Shown here: piece by piece, positions 8,683 through 18,414 of the stretch
Layout: every line of letters starts with the position of its first letter
Position numbering within the stretch: the first letter of the stretch is position 1
NCBI RefSeq assembly: GCF_024807845.1
Contig: NZ_JANUEQ010000001.1
Location: 1,296,900 to 1,360,899, forward strand
DNA length: 64,000 nucleotides
Reading direction: 5' to 3'
Source of the DNA: Klebsiella sp. BIGb0407
GTDB taxonomy: Bacteria > Pseudomonadota > Gammaproteobacteria > Enterobacterales > Enterobacteriaceae
The notes under the pieces: model-generated
Seen by the model: only the letters and a program-made list of their open reading frames with translations
Database searches by the model: none
Told to the model about the DNA's origin: nothing
Position numbers and translations under genes: made by a program

Positions 8683-9411
8683 TCAAGGTATCGGATGCCG
8701 CTGCCAAAACCAGCGGCGCGTCGGTTTACTACTCTGCTGACCATAATGATGCTGAACCCGGTTGGCTACGAGCTCAAGTAGCAGGCAGAGAATAAAGTAG
8801 ACCGCGGCAATAAATAAAAATACCTCGGTAGGATGAACCATACTGCGATTATTCACCTGCGTGGCCAGGAAGGTCAGTTCCCCTACACCAATAATATAAG
8901 CCAGCGAGGTATCTTTAATCAGGGATATCCACTGATTAATAAACGAGGGAATCATCATCCGCAGGGCCTGAGGAAGCACGATACAGCCCAGCGTTTGCCA
9001 GCGGGTCAGCCCCAGCGATAATCCGGCCTGCGTTTGTCCGACACCGATGGCAACAATACCGGCTTTTACAGCATGAGCCAGATACGCTGCGGAGATCAGT
9101 GCCAGAGCGCAAACAACGGTGGTAATTTCGGGGATATCAATCCCAAAGAGAATAGGTAACAGAAAATAGGTCCAGAAAATCAGCATGATAACTGGAATTG
9201 CTCTGAAAAAACCCAGTACTGAGGCCAGGAGTGCCACAGGTATACCACGAGACATGGCAAGCACAACCCCCAATACCGTTCCCAGTAAGGCAGAAACGAT
9301 GCCCGCCAGTAAACTGATAACCACCGTCAACGCTGCACCACCAAGCGGACCGTCAGGCCAGGTTCCCAGCAACAGGTAGCGCAGATTATCTTGTATAATA
9401 CTAAAATCCAT
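8683..9411 (-). CDS. Polar amino-acid ABC transporter permease (HisM/GlnP family)
   Basis: A 242-residue inner-membrane protein with about five membrane spans and the His/Glu/Arg/opine permease signature: the stretch ALGLTRWQTLGCIVLPQALR (written here as SLGLTRWQTL...LPQALRMMIPSFINQ) holds the EAA loop that docks the ATPase. It starts 3 bases after the partner permease stop and is the last gene of this three-gene unit. No ATP-binding subunit gene lies in the unit or beside it. Substrate cannot be stated beyond polar amino acid or related solute. Confidence 0.85.
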   Translation of the reverse strand: MDFSIIQDNLRYLLLGTWPDGPLGGAALTVVISLLAGIVSALLGTVLGVVLAMSRGIPVALLASVLGFFRAIPVIMLIFWTYFLLPILFGIDIPEITTVVCALALISAAYLAHAVKAGIVAIGVGQTQAGLSLGLTRWQTLGCIVLPQALRMMIPSFINQWISLIKDTSLAYIIGVGELTFLATQVNNRSMVHPTEVFLFIAAVYFILCLLLELVANRVQHHYGQQSSKPTRRWFWQRHPIP

Positions 9412-9414
9412 CTC

Positions 9415-10128
9415 TTATCCTCTGGCCACCGAAGACCGCTGCTGACGCCACATACCCCACCCTTCCAGGACTGCAATAGTCAGAACATAGAGTATCGTCG
9501 CGACACCAAAAGCCTGAAAGGTGCGTAACGTTTCCGTTTCTACCTGACGAGAGGCATAAGAAAGCTCAGCCACCCCAATAGCCATTGTCAGCGATGAGTT
9601 TTTAATCACATTCATGTACTGCCCGAGTAGCGGTGGAAAGGCGATACGCAATGCCTGAGGCAGAATAATATAGCGAAGTGACTGCCAGCCCGTTAACCCT
9701 AGCGCCCAGGCAGCATTTTTTTGTCCGCTTGCAACGCCGCGGATACCTGCGCGAATTTCTTCGGCAATAAAGGAGGTAGAATAAAAGGTCAGTCCGATAA
9801 AACCGGCCAGAAATTCAAACGATGGCCATGAGAATAGCCCCATCTGATGAGGAGTGTTAAGCCATTGCATTAAGCTTCCAGGCAATAACTGACCGGCAGC
9901 AAAATACCAGAAAAAAAGCTGAACCAGCAGCGGTGTATTACGAAATAAAGAGCTGTAACCCGTTGCAATAATACGTAGCAGCCGGACCCGGCTATCGCGC
10001 ATACCCGCAACCAGAAAACCGAGTAGCGTCGCCGCAATACTGGCACAAGCTGAAAGTGCCAGGGTAAGTAAAAAACCCTGCCATAGCCAGCCCAGGTACA
10101 TTGGGCTAAGCAAGTCGTCCCAATTCAT
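9415..10128 (-). CDS. Polar amino-acid ABC transporter permease
   Basis: A 237-residue permease beginning MNWDDLLSPMYL. I chose ATG at 10128 because AGGA lies six bases upstream; an in-frame TTG five codons earlier has no ribosome binding site. It carries the family EAA-type loop (WALGLTGWQSLRYIILPQALR region) and five or so hydrophobic spans. It forms a heterodimer with the permease encoded next. Expected to act with the periplasmic protein upstream. Confidence 0.84.
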   Translation of the reverse strand: MNWDDLLSPMYLGWLWQGFLLTLALSACASIAATLLGFLVAGMRDSRVRLLRIIATGYSSLFRNTPLLVQLFFWYFAAGQLLPGSLMQWLNTPHQMGLFSWPSFEFLAGFIGLTFYSTSFIAEEIRAGIRGVASGQKNAAWALGLTGWQSLRYIILPQALRIAFPPLLGQYMNVIKNSSLTMAIGVAELSYASRQVETETLRTFQAFGVATILYVLTIAVLEGWGMWRQQRSSVARG

Positions 10129-10191
10129 ATGACGTCCTATCAAAAACGACTTGTCCGGATAGCCACTGACTACCCGGACGATATTAAACGA

Positions 10192-11031
10192 TTACGCTTT
10201 TGGCTGCTCGGTCAGAGGGGCAATGCGGAAATCACCCCGCGGTTGGGCAGCTTTGGTATCCGGACCAAACCAGCGATCGTAGATAACGGTGGCCTGGCCG
10301 TTTTTCTCAAGTTCCAGCAGGGCGGCATCAACCGCCTCAGTCAGAGCAACCTCCCCTTTAGGGATGCCGACACCCTGGTACTCTTTGGTCAGACTGAATG
10401 GTGAAATTTCAAATGCTTCACGCTGTTCTGGCGACAAGTTACCTAATAATCCGACCAGTTTGGCATCATCCTGAGTGATCGCCTGCACATTACCATTACG
10501 CAGAGCAACAAAGGCCAGCGGAGTATCATCATAAGAGACCACTTTGGTATCCGGATAACGTTCACGCAGGGTGATTTCCTGAACGGTTCCTTTATCGGCA
10601 CCGATGCGCAGTGGGCGGATGTCGTCCGGGGTTTTCAGTACGCCTTTACGGGCAATAAATTTTTGTCCGGTAGAGAAATAAGGCACGCTGAAATTGACCG
10701 CTTTAGCCCTGTCATCGGTAATAGTAAAATTCGCCGCAATCAGGTCAACCTTATTTGAGGATAGCAGTGGGATTCGGTTAGCCGGGTTAGTCGCCCGCAG
10801 TTCCACTTTGGTGCCTAATGCTTTACCGATAGCTTCAGCAACATCGACATCGTAGCCAACCAGTTTTTTAGTCTCAGGATCGATATAACCAAAAGGGGGA
10901 TTACTATCAAAAACAGCAACCCGGACTACGCCTGCTTGCTTAATATCATCTAATTTATCCGCACTTGCAGCGGCTGAAAAGAGACCAGTCAAACTGGCTA
11001 ACACGGTCAAAGTGGCAATATGCTGCTTCAT
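10192..11031 (-). CDS. Periplasmic amino-acid binding protein of ABC importer
   Basis: A 279-residue solute-binding protein of the GlnH/FliY type. The start at 11031 (MKQHIATLTVLASLTG) follows a good AGGAGC site and gives a classic Sec signal peptide ending ASA, before the mature start DKLDDIK. The body contains GVVRVAVFDSNPPFGYID and VGYDVDVAEAIGKALG, the standard ligand-binding signatures. It leads the importer unit and has two permease genes downstream. The likely ligand is a polar amino acid; the sequence does not identify which one. Confidence 0.86.
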   Translation of the reverse strand: MKQHIATLTVLASLTGLFSAAASADKLDDIKQAGVVRVAVFDSNPPFGYIDPETKKLVGYDVDVAEAIGKALGTKVELRATNPANRIPLLSSNKVDLIAANFTITDDRAKAVNFSVPYFSTGQKFIARKGVLKTPDDIRPLRIGADKGTVQEITLRERYPDTKVVSYDDTPLAFVALRNGNVQAITQDDAKLVGLLGNLSPEQREAFEISPFSLTKEYQGVGIPKGEVALTEAVDAALLELEKNGQATVIYDRWFGPDTKAAQPRGDFRIAPLTEQPKA

Positions 11032-11183
11032 GTACGGCTCCTGAAAGTGATTTATTCTGTGTTCAATAAACCTATCAGTAGTACATATAGATTTGTAAAT
11101 AATATTAAAGGCTATGTATATAACAAGATGAGATAAATCCGAGAGGGAGAGGTTCACAGCCTGTTTAGCAGATAAACAATAAC

Positions 11184-11217
11184 AAAAAACCCCAAGTTAT
11201 TAACTAACTTGGGGTTT
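11184..11217 (-). terminator. Rho-independent terminator after tRNA-Ser genes
   Basis: A 13-bp perfect stem (11187-11199 with 11205-11217) with a 5-base loop; read on the minus strand it runs into a U-rich tail. It lies just 3' of the second tRNA gene transcribed leftward. Confidence 0.85.
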
Positions 11218-11222
11218 ATGTT

Positions 11223-11310
11223 TGGTGGAAGCGTAGAGATTCGAACTCTAGAACCCTTTCGGATCGCCGGTTTTCAAGACCGGTGCCTTCAACCACTCGG
11301 CCACGCTTCC
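11223..11310 (-). tRNA. serT: tRNA-Ser (anticodon UGA), promoter-distal copy
   Basis: An 88-base tRNA with encoded CCA at its 3' end, an acceptor stem GGAAGCG/CGCTTCC, a long class II variable arm and an anticodon loop CTTGAAA giving anticodon UGA. It is identical to the copy at 11359-11446. In E. coli one serT copy lies at the corresponding place next to yccA. Confidence 0.95.
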
Positions 11311-11358
11311 GTAATACTTTTTACTGCATCAGCCGCTTTTCAGCCACTGTTTAAATGT

Positions 11359-11446
11359 TGGTGGAAGCGTAGAGATTCGAACTCTAGAACCCTTTCGGAT
11401 CGCCGGTTTTCAAGACCGGTGCCTTCAACCACTCGGCCACGCTTCC
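11359..11446 (-). tRNA. serT: tRNA-Ser (anticodon UGA), promoter-proximal copy
   Basis: Identical in sequence to the tRNA gene 48 bases downstream, with encoded CCA and anticodon UGA in an 88-base class II tRNA. Both copies should be made from one transcript starting at the promoter at 11457-11485 and ending at the terminator at 11184-11217. Confidence 0.95.
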
Positions 11447-11854
11447 AACGAGGCGAACTATAAACATAGCCATACCTCATGTAAAGCACCAATTGGTTCA
11501 ACCGCCTTAATTTTAGCCGTTTTTGTGTTGTTTGGTTGAAAGTGCAACAATGTGGTGAGGTTTGCAACACTTTCCATCCGTATACTGAGAAGTTTCTAAG
11601 GCTAAAAAGTATTTTCAGTAGAATTTGAGCATCGCCCTCTTTCCCTGCATGACAGATTTCAGCAAATAATCTGTGCATATTACTTACCAGGCTTACCAAT
11701 AAAGATATATTTTTCAAAAAACTACCCCAGAATCCCGTCTGATGATTATCTCAGAGCCATAGCAGGTAAAGATGGGTAAAAAGGCTTTTTTGCAATAAAG
11801 CAGGGCATTATGCTCATCAACTATATAACACCTGCATAAAGAGAGAGTTTAACA
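11447..11854. other. Intergenic region between tRNA-Ser and yccA
   Basis: About 400 bases hold the leftward tRNA promoter and presumably the rightward yccA promoter. I see no credible gene here: the open frames on the minus strand run through the tRNA and have no recognisable product. Confidence 0.6.
11457..11485 (-). promoter_or_regulatory. Sigma-70 promoter for tandem tRNA-Ser
   Basis: On the minus strand TTTACA (11480-11485) is followed after exactly 17 bases by TATAGT (11457-11462), about ten bases before the first tRNA. Spacing and boxes are near consensus, as usual for stable RNA genes. Confidence 0.75.
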
Positions 11855-12514
11855 ATGGATCGCATTATTACCTCCTCGAATGACCGCGCGTCATTGTTGA
11901 GTACGCATAAAGTTTTGCGTAATACCTATTTTCTGCTCAGCCTTACTCTGGCATTTTCAGCCTTGGTTGCGACTGCCAGCACCTTATTACAGTTACCTTC
12001 ACCGGGGCTGATTCTGACGCTGGTTGGTATGTATGGTCTGATGTTCCTGACCTACCGTCTGGCAGATAAACCATCAGGCCTGATTGCTACCTTCGCCTTT
12101 ACCGGCTTCCTGGGTTATATCCTCGGTCCGATTCTGAATAGCTATCTGTCCGCAGGCATGGGCGACGTTATCGGAATGGCGCTGGCGGGAACCGCACTGG
12201 TATTCGTGGGTTGTTCAGCTTATGTTCTGACCACCCGCAAAGATATGTCCTTCCTCGGCGGAATGCTGATGGCGGGTATCATTGTGGTACTGGTTGCGAT
12301 GGTCGCCAATATCTTCTTACAGCTGACAGCATTGCACCTTGTCATTAGTTCAGTATTTATTCTGATCTCTTCTGGCGCAATTTTGTATGAGACCAGCAAC
12401 ATCATTCGTGGTGGTGAGACCAACTATGTTCGCGCAACTGTGAGCCTGTATGTCTCTATTTACAATATTTTCATCAGCCTGTTGAGCCTCCTCGGATTTG
12501 CCAGCAAGGACTAA
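11855..12514 (+). CDS. yccA: Inner-membrane FtsH-interacting protein YccA (BAX inhibitor-1 family)
   Basis: A 219-residue, seven-span membrane protein, the same length as E. coli YccA. It begins [25 protein letters not shown], with a short cytosolic tail, and ends [11 protein letters not shown]. YccA binds the membrane protease FtsH and is a slow substrate that protects SecY from degradation when translocators jam. The ribosome binding site AGAGAG precedes ATG. The gene is monocistronic, with a hairpin downstream at 12545-12596. Confidence 0.95.
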   Translation: MDRIITSSNDRASLLSTHKVLRNTYFLLSLTLAFSALVATASTLLQLPSPGLILTLVGMYGLMFLTYRLADKPSGLIATFAFTGFLGYILGPILNSYLSAGMGDVIGMALAGTALVFVGCSAYVLTTRKDMSFLGGMLMAGIIVVLVAMVANIFLQLTALHLVISSVFILISSGAILYETSNIIRGGETNYVRATVSLYVSIYNIFISLLSLLGFASKD

Positions 12515-12544
12515 TTGCTAACAGCACTTGCTGAAAGCATGACA

Positions 12545-12596
12545 AAACTGCACCCCAAAGGTTGCCGCAGGTAACTGAGTAAGGTGCAGTTTTTTA
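12545..12596 (+). terminator. Probable terminator after yccA
   Basis: AACTGCACC and GGTGCAGTT form a 9-bp stem enclosing a long loop, followed by TTTTAT. The loop is longer than usual, so efficiency is uncertain. Confidence 0.6.
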
Positions 12597-12651
12597 TGGC
12601 ACCTGAAATTTGTTACACTACTGGCGTTTTCATTAAAAAAACCGAGTTATT

Positions 12652-12981
12652 ATGCTGATTTTTGAAGGGCAAGAAATTGCCACCGATGTCGATGGTTATC
12701 TGAAGCACAGCGAGCAGTGGAGCGAAGCGTTAGCAAAGGCGATAGCTGCCCGGGAAGGGATAACCCTTTCGCCGGAGCACTGGGAAGTGGTGCACTTCGT
12801 TCGTCATTTTTATCTGGAATTTAATACCTCACCCGCTATCCGTATGCTGGTCAAAGCCATGGCTGGCAAATTTGGTGAGGAAAAAGGGAATAGCCGTTAT
12901 CTTTATCGCCTGTTTCCCAAAGGCCCGGCCAAGCAGGCAACGAAAATTGCGGGTTTACCGAAGCCGGTAAAGTGCATTTAA
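12652..12981 (+). CDS. tusE: Sulfurtransferase TusE (DsrC family)
   Basis: A 109-residue DsrC-like protein whose C-terminal arm ends PVKCI. The penultimate cysteine (Cys108) is the persulfide carrier that takes sulfur from TusBCD and passes it to MnmA for 2-thiouridine in the tRNA wobble position. Length and the motif [21 protein letters not shown] match E. coli TusE. The stop codon overlaps the stop of convergent yccX. Confidence 0.95.
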   Translation: MLIFEGQEIATDVDGYLKHSEQWSEALAKAIAAREGITLSPEHWEVVHFVRHFYLEFNTSPAIRMLVKAMAGKFGEEKGNSRYLYRLFPKGPAKQATKIAGLPKPVKCI

Positions 12982-13268
12982 TAGCGAACCTTAAATTCCG
13001 TCCAGTGCTGTTCGGGTTGATGCGTGGCTGAAAAGACATTATCAACCCTGGCGCCTCTTGGTCCCCCGGCATTCAGCCAGCTGAGTAACTTTTCAAGCTG
13101 GTCCGAAGAGCCACAAGCGAGGACTTCCACACTGCCATCATCCAGATTACGCGCATAGCCCGTTAAAGCCAGCTGCTGTGCTTCCCGCCATACGCTGTAA
13201 CGAAACCCGACCCCCTGTACTCGCCCATATACTCGATACTTAACACATTGCTGTTGAGATCCTGTCAT
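12978..13268 (-). CDS. yccX: Acylphosphatase YccX
   Basis: A 96-residue acylphosphatase hydrolysing carboxyl-phosphate bonds. The signature [17 protein letters not shown] has the catalytic Arg that binds phosphate, and [13 protein letters not shown] carries the catalytic Asn. I place the start at ATG 13268, preceded by GGGAG at good spacing, rather than an in-frame GTG 24 bases earlier. Convergent with tusE and divergent from rlmI. Confidence 0.94.
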   Translation of the reverse strand: MTGSQQQCVKYRVYGRVQGVGFRYSVWREAQQLALTGYARNLDDGSVEVLACGSSDQLEKLLSWLNAGGPRGARVDNVFSATHQPEQHWTEFKVRY

Positions 13269-13427
13269 GACATTGTCTCCCACTCTGTTCACTGGTGATG
13301 TATGTTATACCGCGCTGTTTAATGATTGACTCGGGCAGGTGTGCTAACCTACGCGCCATTTTATTTTAATAGCATCAAGCTGGTTTATTATCCAGCTCGC
13401 ATCCCTGTTTGTCAGAGGTTTCTCCGT

Positions 13428-14639
13428 ATGACTGAGTCGACTGTTAATCATTATCCCCGTTTAGTGTTAGCCAAAGGACGCGAAAAATCATTATTGCGTC
13501 GTCATCCTTGGATCTTCTCAGGGGCAGTAGCCCGCCTTGAAGGGAAAGTCGGTTTGGGTGAAACCATTGATATTATCGATGCTCAGGGCAAATGGCTTGC
13601 CCGGGCTGCCTACTCCCCTGCGTCACAAATTTGTGCGCGTGTCTGGAGTTTTGATCGTAACGAAAAAATTGATACCGATTTCTTTATTCGTCGCTTAGAA
13701 CAGGCACAAATTTGGCGGGAATGGCTCGCTAAACGCGATGGTTTAGACAGCTATCGTCTGATAGCCGGTGAGTCTGATGGCCTTCCGGGCATAACTATCG
13801 ATCGTTTCTCTCATTTTCTGGTATTACAACTGCTCTCTGCTGGTGCAGACTATCAGCGCCCGTTGCTGGTTGAAGCACTGCAGAAGCTTTATCCGGAATG
13901 TTCTATTTATGAGCGTTCTGATGTCGCGGTGCGTAAAAAAGAGGGGCTTCCACTGACACAAGGACCAGTCAGCGGTGAACTCCCCCCTGCTCTGCTAGCG
14001 ATAGAAGAGCACGGTATGAAACTCCTGGTTGATATCCAGCAGGGTCATAAGACTGGCTATTATCTTGATCAGCGTGACAGTCGCTTTGCTACCCGAGGCT
14101 ATGTCGAAAATAAACGCGTACTGAACTGCTTCTCTTATACCGGAGGATTTGCTGTCTCCGCTTTGATGGGCAACTGTAGTCAGGTCGTCAGCGTTGACAC
14201 CTCGCAAGAAGCGCTGGATATTGCCAGACAGAACGTTGAACTTAACCAGCTTGATCTCAGCAAAGCTGAGTTTTTACGCGATGATGTCTTCAAATTATTA
14301 CGCAAGTATCGGGATAGTGGCGAAAAATTTGACGTTATCATCATGGATCCACCGAAATTTGTTGAAAACAAAAATCAGTTGTCTGGCGCCTGCCGTGGCT
14401 ATAAAGATATCAATATGCTGGCATGCCAGCTTTTGAATCCAGGCGGTATTTTGATGACTTTCTCGTGTTCAGGGTTAATGACGACGGATTTGTTCCAAAA
14501 AATCATTGCGGATGCCGCACTTGATGCCGGCCGCGAACTGCAGTTTATCGAACAGTTCCGTCAGGCAGCAGATCATCCGGTTATTGCAAGCTACCCGGAA
14601 GGGCTGTATCTGAAAGGATTTGCTTGTCGCGTCATTTGA
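13428..14639 (+). CDS. rlmI: 23S rRNA m5C1962 methyltransferase RlmI
   Basis: A 403-residue protein (E. coli 396). An N-terminal PUA domain ([23 protein letters not shown]) is followed by a SAM-dependent methylase with [15 protein letters not shown] (SAM loop) and IIMDPPKFV (motif IV). It methylates cytosine 1962 in 23S rRNA. The start at 13428 ([11 protein letters not shown]) fits the family; the frame is open for 34 more codons upstream without a homologous sequence. It is followed closely by hspQ. Confidence 0.95.
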   Translation: MTESTVNHYPRLVLAKGREKSLLRRHPWIFSGAVARLEGKVGLGETIDIIDAQGKWLARAAYSPASQICARVWSFDRNEKIDTDFFIRRLEQAQIWREWLAKRDGLDSYRLIAGESDGLPGITIDRFSHFLVLQLLSAGADYQRPLLVEALQKLYPECSIYERSDVAVRKKEGLPLTQGPVSGELPPALLAIEEHGMKLLVDIQQGHKTGYYLDQRDSRFATRGYVENKRVLNCFSYTGGFAVSALMGNCSQVVSVDTSQEALDIARQNVELNQLDLSKAEFLRDDVFKLLRKYRDSGEKFDVIIMDPPKFVENKNQLSGACRGYKDINMLACQLLNPGGILMTFSCSGLMTTDLFQKIIADAALDAGRELQFIEQFRQAADHPVIASYPEGLYLKGFACRVI

Positions 14640-14698
14640 CTTGAAAAATGGAAAGGATGCCATACATCTATCACAATATGATGTTCCGGGAGGTGAAA

Positions 14699-15016
14699 AT
14701 GATTGCCACTAAATTTGGGATTGGCCAGCAAGTAAGACATGCTTTACTGGGTTACTTAGGCGTCGTGGTCGATATCGATCCGGAATACGCTCTGAGTGAG
14801 ACCTACGAAGACTATCTGGCAATAAACAGCTCGCTACGAAATACCCCCTGGTATCATGTTGTGATGGAAAATGATGACGGGATGGCGGTACATACTTATC
14901 TCGCCGAAGCACAGCTCAGCGGTGAAGGTGAGCAGGAACATCCTGAACAAACATCGCTGGACGAACTGGCGGCATCAATACGCAGAAAGTTACAGACTCC
15001 CGGCCTGCGTAACTGA
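14699..15016 (+). CDS. hspQ: Heat-shock protein HspQ, Lon specificity factor
   Basis: A 105-residue hemimethylated-DNA-binding-fold protein beginning [21 protein letters not shown]. HspQ is both a substrate of and an allosteric activator for Lon, and in E. coli reduces mutant DnaA. The start at 14699 is set by GGGAGGTG just upstream and by homology; upstream in-frame ATGs lack a binding site. Ends GLRN, like E. coli RLRN. Confidence 0.94.
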   Translation: MIATKFGIGQQVRHALLGYLGVVVDIDPEYALSETYEDYLAINSSLRNTPWYHVVMENDDGMAVHTYLAEAQLSGEGEQEHPEQTSLDELAASIRRKLQTPGLRN

Positions 15017-15111
15017 AAACCATCATGTCAGAAAATAAGAGATTCAGGTCTGGCTGGCCTGAACCTCTGTAATAAGCTCCGGTGACACCCTTTCATAACA
15101 CAGTATTACGG

Positions 15112-15525
15112 CTATTTAGTTAATCCAAGACGCGGTATTTCTATTGCCGGACAATGATCCATCACCACATTCAACCCCGCCTCTTTAGCCAGTTGCGCTG
15201 CCTGCTCATTAATCACCCCAATTTGCAGCCACAGGGTTTTCGCCTTAATCGCAATCGCCTCTTGTGCCACACCAAAAGCAGCCTCAGAGTTACGGAAAAC
15301 ATCAACCATATCGACTTTATGCGGAATATCAGCAAGGGTCGCATAGACCTGTTGCCCCAATAAGGTCTGACCGGCCAGTTTCGGTGATACAGGAATCACC
15401 TTGTATCCCTGTTCGAGTAAAAAACTCATGACCTCATAAGAAGGACGATTAGCTTTGTCACTGGCACCCACCAAAGCGATGGTGCGTGTCGTACGCAGGA
15501 TCTCTTCAATACTTAAGTCGCTCAT
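15112..15525 (-). CDS. yccU: CoA-binding domain protein YccU
   Basis: A 137-residue single-domain Rossmann-fold protein of the CoA-binding family, same length as E. coli YccU. Motifs [18 protein letters not shown] and [11 protein letters not shown] mark the nucleotide site, and [13 protein letters not shown] the C-terminus. The role is not established. AGGAG precedes adjacent ATG codons; I prefer the second (15525) on spacing and length. Confidence 0.92.
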   Translation of the reverse strand: MSDLSIEEILRTTRTIALVGASDKANRPSYEVMSFLLEQGYKVIPVSPKLAGQTLLGQQVYATLADIPHKVDMVDVFRNSEAAFGVAQEAIAIKAKTLWLQIGVINEQAAQLAKEAGLNVVMDHCPAIEIPRLGLTK

Positions 15526-15715
15526 CATGTCTCCTTTAAATGGCGAAACACACCACGCCATTGGTTAAACATCGCTCAGACCTTACAGGTCACTAGCGTT
15601 ATTTAGTGTATATCATACACCTCAGACCGCTTTTTTAATTTCTTTCTCTTGCAGCATCAATCTCTTCCAGTAATCTATTCAATATTGAATATTCAAAATC
15701 AATCAGGAAAAAATC

Positions 15716-16171
15716 ATGCATCTGACCACCCGTACTGTTTCAGAAAAAAAACATGTTGCCTTGGTTGCCCACGATCACTGTAAAAGTGCGTTATTGGCCT
15801 GGGTAGAACGTCATAAATCAGTACTTGAAAACCATACTCTGTATGCCACAGGCACCACTGGCAACATGATCCAACGAGCCTCAGGTCTTGATGTGAATGC
15901 TATGATGAGCGGCCCGATGGGAGGCGATCAGCAAGTTGGAGCGCTGATTGCTGAGGGCAAAATTGATGTGCTGATTTTCTTCTGGGATCCACTGAATGCG
16001 GTGCCTCACGATCCTGATGTCAAGGCGTTACTGCGCCTGGCAACCGTCTGGAATATACCGGTTGCCACTAACCTCTCGACAGCTGACTTTATTATTCAGT
16101 CACCAGGTTTTAATCAGCAAGTTGAAATTCAGATCCCCGACTATCAGCGTTACCTGACTGACAGATTATAA
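15716..16171 (+). CDS. mgsA: Methylglyoxal synthase
   Basis: A 151-residue enzyme that converts dihydroxyacetone phosphate to methylglyoxal and phosphate, a bypass used when sugar phosphates accumulate. Catalytic Asp71 lies in [12 protein letters not shown], and VAHDHCK and TGTTG form the phosphate site. It ends three bases from the convergent helD stop. Confidence 0.96.
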   Translation: MHLTTRTVSEKKHVALVAHDHCKSALLAWVERHKSVLENHTLYATGTTGNMIQRASGLDVNAMMSGPMGGDQQVGALIAEGKIDVLIFFWDPLNAVPHDPDVKALLRLATVWNIPVATNLSTADFIIQSPGFNQQVEIQIPDYQRYLTDRL

Positions 16172-16174
16172 GCT

Positions 16175-18229
16175 TCAAGGACGATTGAGTACCGGCACGC
16201 CAAGTCGTTTTAACTCCTCAACAAATGAGGACGGTTGTTGTTTACTGAACAATAACCAGACACGATGGCGTGCCCGGGTTAGAGCGACATAAAGTAAACG
16301 ACGTTCTTCTGCATCCGGAAAATCCTCTGGCTGAGGTAATAAAACTTGCTCAAAAATAGATTCTCGCACCTCGGCAGGGAACCCTTCTTTTCCGGCCTGT
16401 AAGCCAAGAACAATCACATAATCGGCTTCCTGCCCTTTACTGGCATGGATAGTCATAAAATCGATATTGAGTTTTGGCCAGCGAGTCGCCGCGTTACTCA
16501 GGCAGCCAGGGCGTAAAAATCGATAGCGTGCCAGAATCAAAATACGCTGTTCCGGTAAGGCATAACCACTCAGTTTATCCAGCAAGTTTTCCAGCTTATC
16601 GTCCACCAGCAGATTAACGGATTGTTTATCTCCTTTGGCCTTACTGGTGAGTGCTTTCTTTTGTTGCCAGGGATTCTGTTGCACCCACTGGTTTGCAATC
16701 TCACCAATACGACTATTAAAGCGGTAGGTGGTGTCCAGCATACAGGTTTCAGCTGCATTAAAGTGCTGACTAAATTCGCTGGTAAGTGATGTTTGTGCGC
16801 CGGCGAATCGATAGATAGCCTGCCAGTCATCTCCAACCGCATACAGCGAGGTATGGCTATTTTGCTTACGCAATGCACTCAGTAATGCAGCACGTTGTGG
16901 AGAGATATCCTGAAACTCATCCACCAGAATATGCCTCCACGGGCTGATAAACCGTCCTTTATCCAGTACATTTTGCGCCTGGTGAATCAAACCAGAAAAA
17001 TCAATCTCACCGGCATTTCGCAGCGTCGTTTTCCAGCATTTAAGTAAGGGGGCCATTAGTTTAATACCGCGTGTAAAACGTGGTTGTAGCTCCTCACTTG
17101 CGCTGGCTATCATTTCGGATTGCGAGCCACCTTGCATCCTTATCAGCGATAACCAGCTGTCCAGTTTTCCTGCCAGACGCGTGATTAACTTTTGATCTTG
17201 CCAGTACTCGCCTTCAGGGACAGTCCAGTTCAGCTCCTCTTCCAGCCACTGACGCCAGCCTTTTGCCATGGCTTTTTTTTCACGGCACTGTTGCTGCCAG
17301 CAATCAGTTAGCAGTTGCTGACGCGCGGCTGTATCGCTCTCAAGCTCACTGACCTGCGGAATTTTTTTACTTCCCTGAGTAATAATATGTAAGGCAAGTG
17401 CATGGAAGGTTTTTACACTGAGTGAATCAGTATTGAGTCTGTCTGCAAGACGCTGTTCCATTTCTAAAGCAGCCTTACGTCCGAATGCCAGCATTAATAT
17501 TTGTTCTTCAGCAACCTCTGAACGCTGTAAAAGCCAGCCAACCCGGGCAACTAATACGGATGTTTTACCGCTTCCGGCACCCGCGAGTACCAGCAATGAA
17601 TCTTCGTCATTGACTACAGCTTGTGCCTGAGCGTTGTTTAAGGGGGCACTTTCTATATGCTCAAAGAAATCGGCATACTGCTCAAGCATCCGGCCGGTAT
17701 AATTCGCATTAGATTGCTGGCGAAAAGTGTCGCCTTGCTCCAGCAGTCTCTGGCAGAGGCTTAAAGCCTCACGGCACTGAGCAAATTCATTCAGACGAAT
17801 AATGGGTAACGGCATAGCGGCAAATGCCTGACGAACGCCCTGCTGTAATATCAGAAGATCCCGATGTTTAAGCCATTTACCCTGGTTTATCACGCGTTGA
17901 ATATTTTCTTGTTGCTCGCTAAGAACCTCAGCGGCAACATGACTCATCTCTTCACTCCAGTTTTGCCAGGCATGATTGAGATGGGTAAAAAAACGTCGGG
18001 TTTCCTGCCATTCAGTACCGTGCAAACGAACAACCTGACTGTCTGGCAGGACAAACTCAAGTTCCCCCCAGACTAAACCTCTCTTACAGTTTATTTCAAT
18101 TAACTGATTGAAAGGTATCAGGTATTCATGACTATCGCCTTTAACTTCAACTCCCGCTGGTAATAATTTCACCCGATTATAAGGGTGCTGTGCTAAATGT
18201 TTACCCAGGGAGGTTGCTCTAAGTTCCAT
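16175..18229 (-). CDS. helD: DNA helicase IV
   Basis: A 684-residue superfamily 1 helicase, exactly the E. coli length. It has VLAGAGSGKTSVLVAR (Walker A), HILVDEFQDISPQRAAL (motif II), VGDDWQAIYRFAGAQ (motif III), TIHASKGQEADYVIVLG and YVALTRARHRVW (motifs V-VI). The enzyme unwinds DNA 3' to 5'. The start at 18229 (MELRATSLGKHLAQHPY) fits homologues; the frame extends 39 codons further without similarity. Confidence 0.95.
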   Translation of the reverse strand: MELRATSLGKHLAQHPYNRVKLLPAGVEVKGDSHEYLIPFNQLIEINCKRGLVWGELEFVLPDSQVVRLHGTEWQETRRFFTHLNHAWQNWSEEMSHVAAEVLSEQQENIQRVINQGKWLKHRDLLILQQGVRQAFAAMPLPIIRLNEFAQCREALSLCQRLLEQGDTFRQQSNANYTGRMLEQYADFFEHIESAPLNNAQAQAVVNDEDSLLVLAGAGSGKTSVLVARVGWLLQRSEVAEEQILMLAFGRKAALEMEQRLADRLNTDSLSVKTFHALALHIITQGSKKIPQVSELESDTAARQQLLTDCWQQQCREKKAMAKGWRQWLEEELNWTVPEGEYWQDQKLITRLAGKLDSWLSLIRMQGGSQSEMIASASEELQPRFTRGIKLMAPLLKCWKTTLRNAGEIDFSGLIHQAQNVLDKGRFISPWRHILVDEFQDISPQRAALLSALRKQNSHTSLYAVGDDWQAIYRFAGAQTSLTSEFSQHFNAAETCMLDTTYRFNSRIGEIANQWVQQNPWQQKKALTSKAKGDKQSVNLLVDDKLENLLDKLSGYALPEQRILILARYRFLRPGCLSNAATRWPKLNIDFMTIHASKGQEADYVIVLGLQAGKEGFPAEVRESIFEQVLLPQPEDFPDAEERRLLYVALTRARHRVWLLFSKQQPSSFVEELKRLGVPVLNRP

Positions 18230-18337
18230 GATTTGTCTTATCCTGAATAATGGGAGGTACTCGCTCAGTTTAACCACTGATGAGGTAACGCTCCAGGGTA
18301 AAAACGCGCTACTATTATTGTGGTTTATATACCGTGA

Positions 18338-18388
18338 ATGATTCAAGTCGCAGGTAAGTCATACATTGCCTGCTTGAAGTATGACATG
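18338..18388. repeat. Intergenic palindromic repeat, copy 1
   Basis: TTCAAGTCGCAGG and CCTGCTTGAAGTATGAC form an imperfect dyad between divergent helD and yccF. The half CTTGAAGTATGAC is the reverse complement of the left arm of a second element at 55967-56031. Confidence 0.55.
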
Positions 18389-18414
18389 TTCCGTTATAGC
18401 AACAGGGAGTAATT

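Noticed and set aside
11340-11717. A 125-residue minus-strand frame upstream of yccA
   Set aside because: It runs through the promoter-proximal tRNA-Ser gene and has no recognisable domain or start signal.
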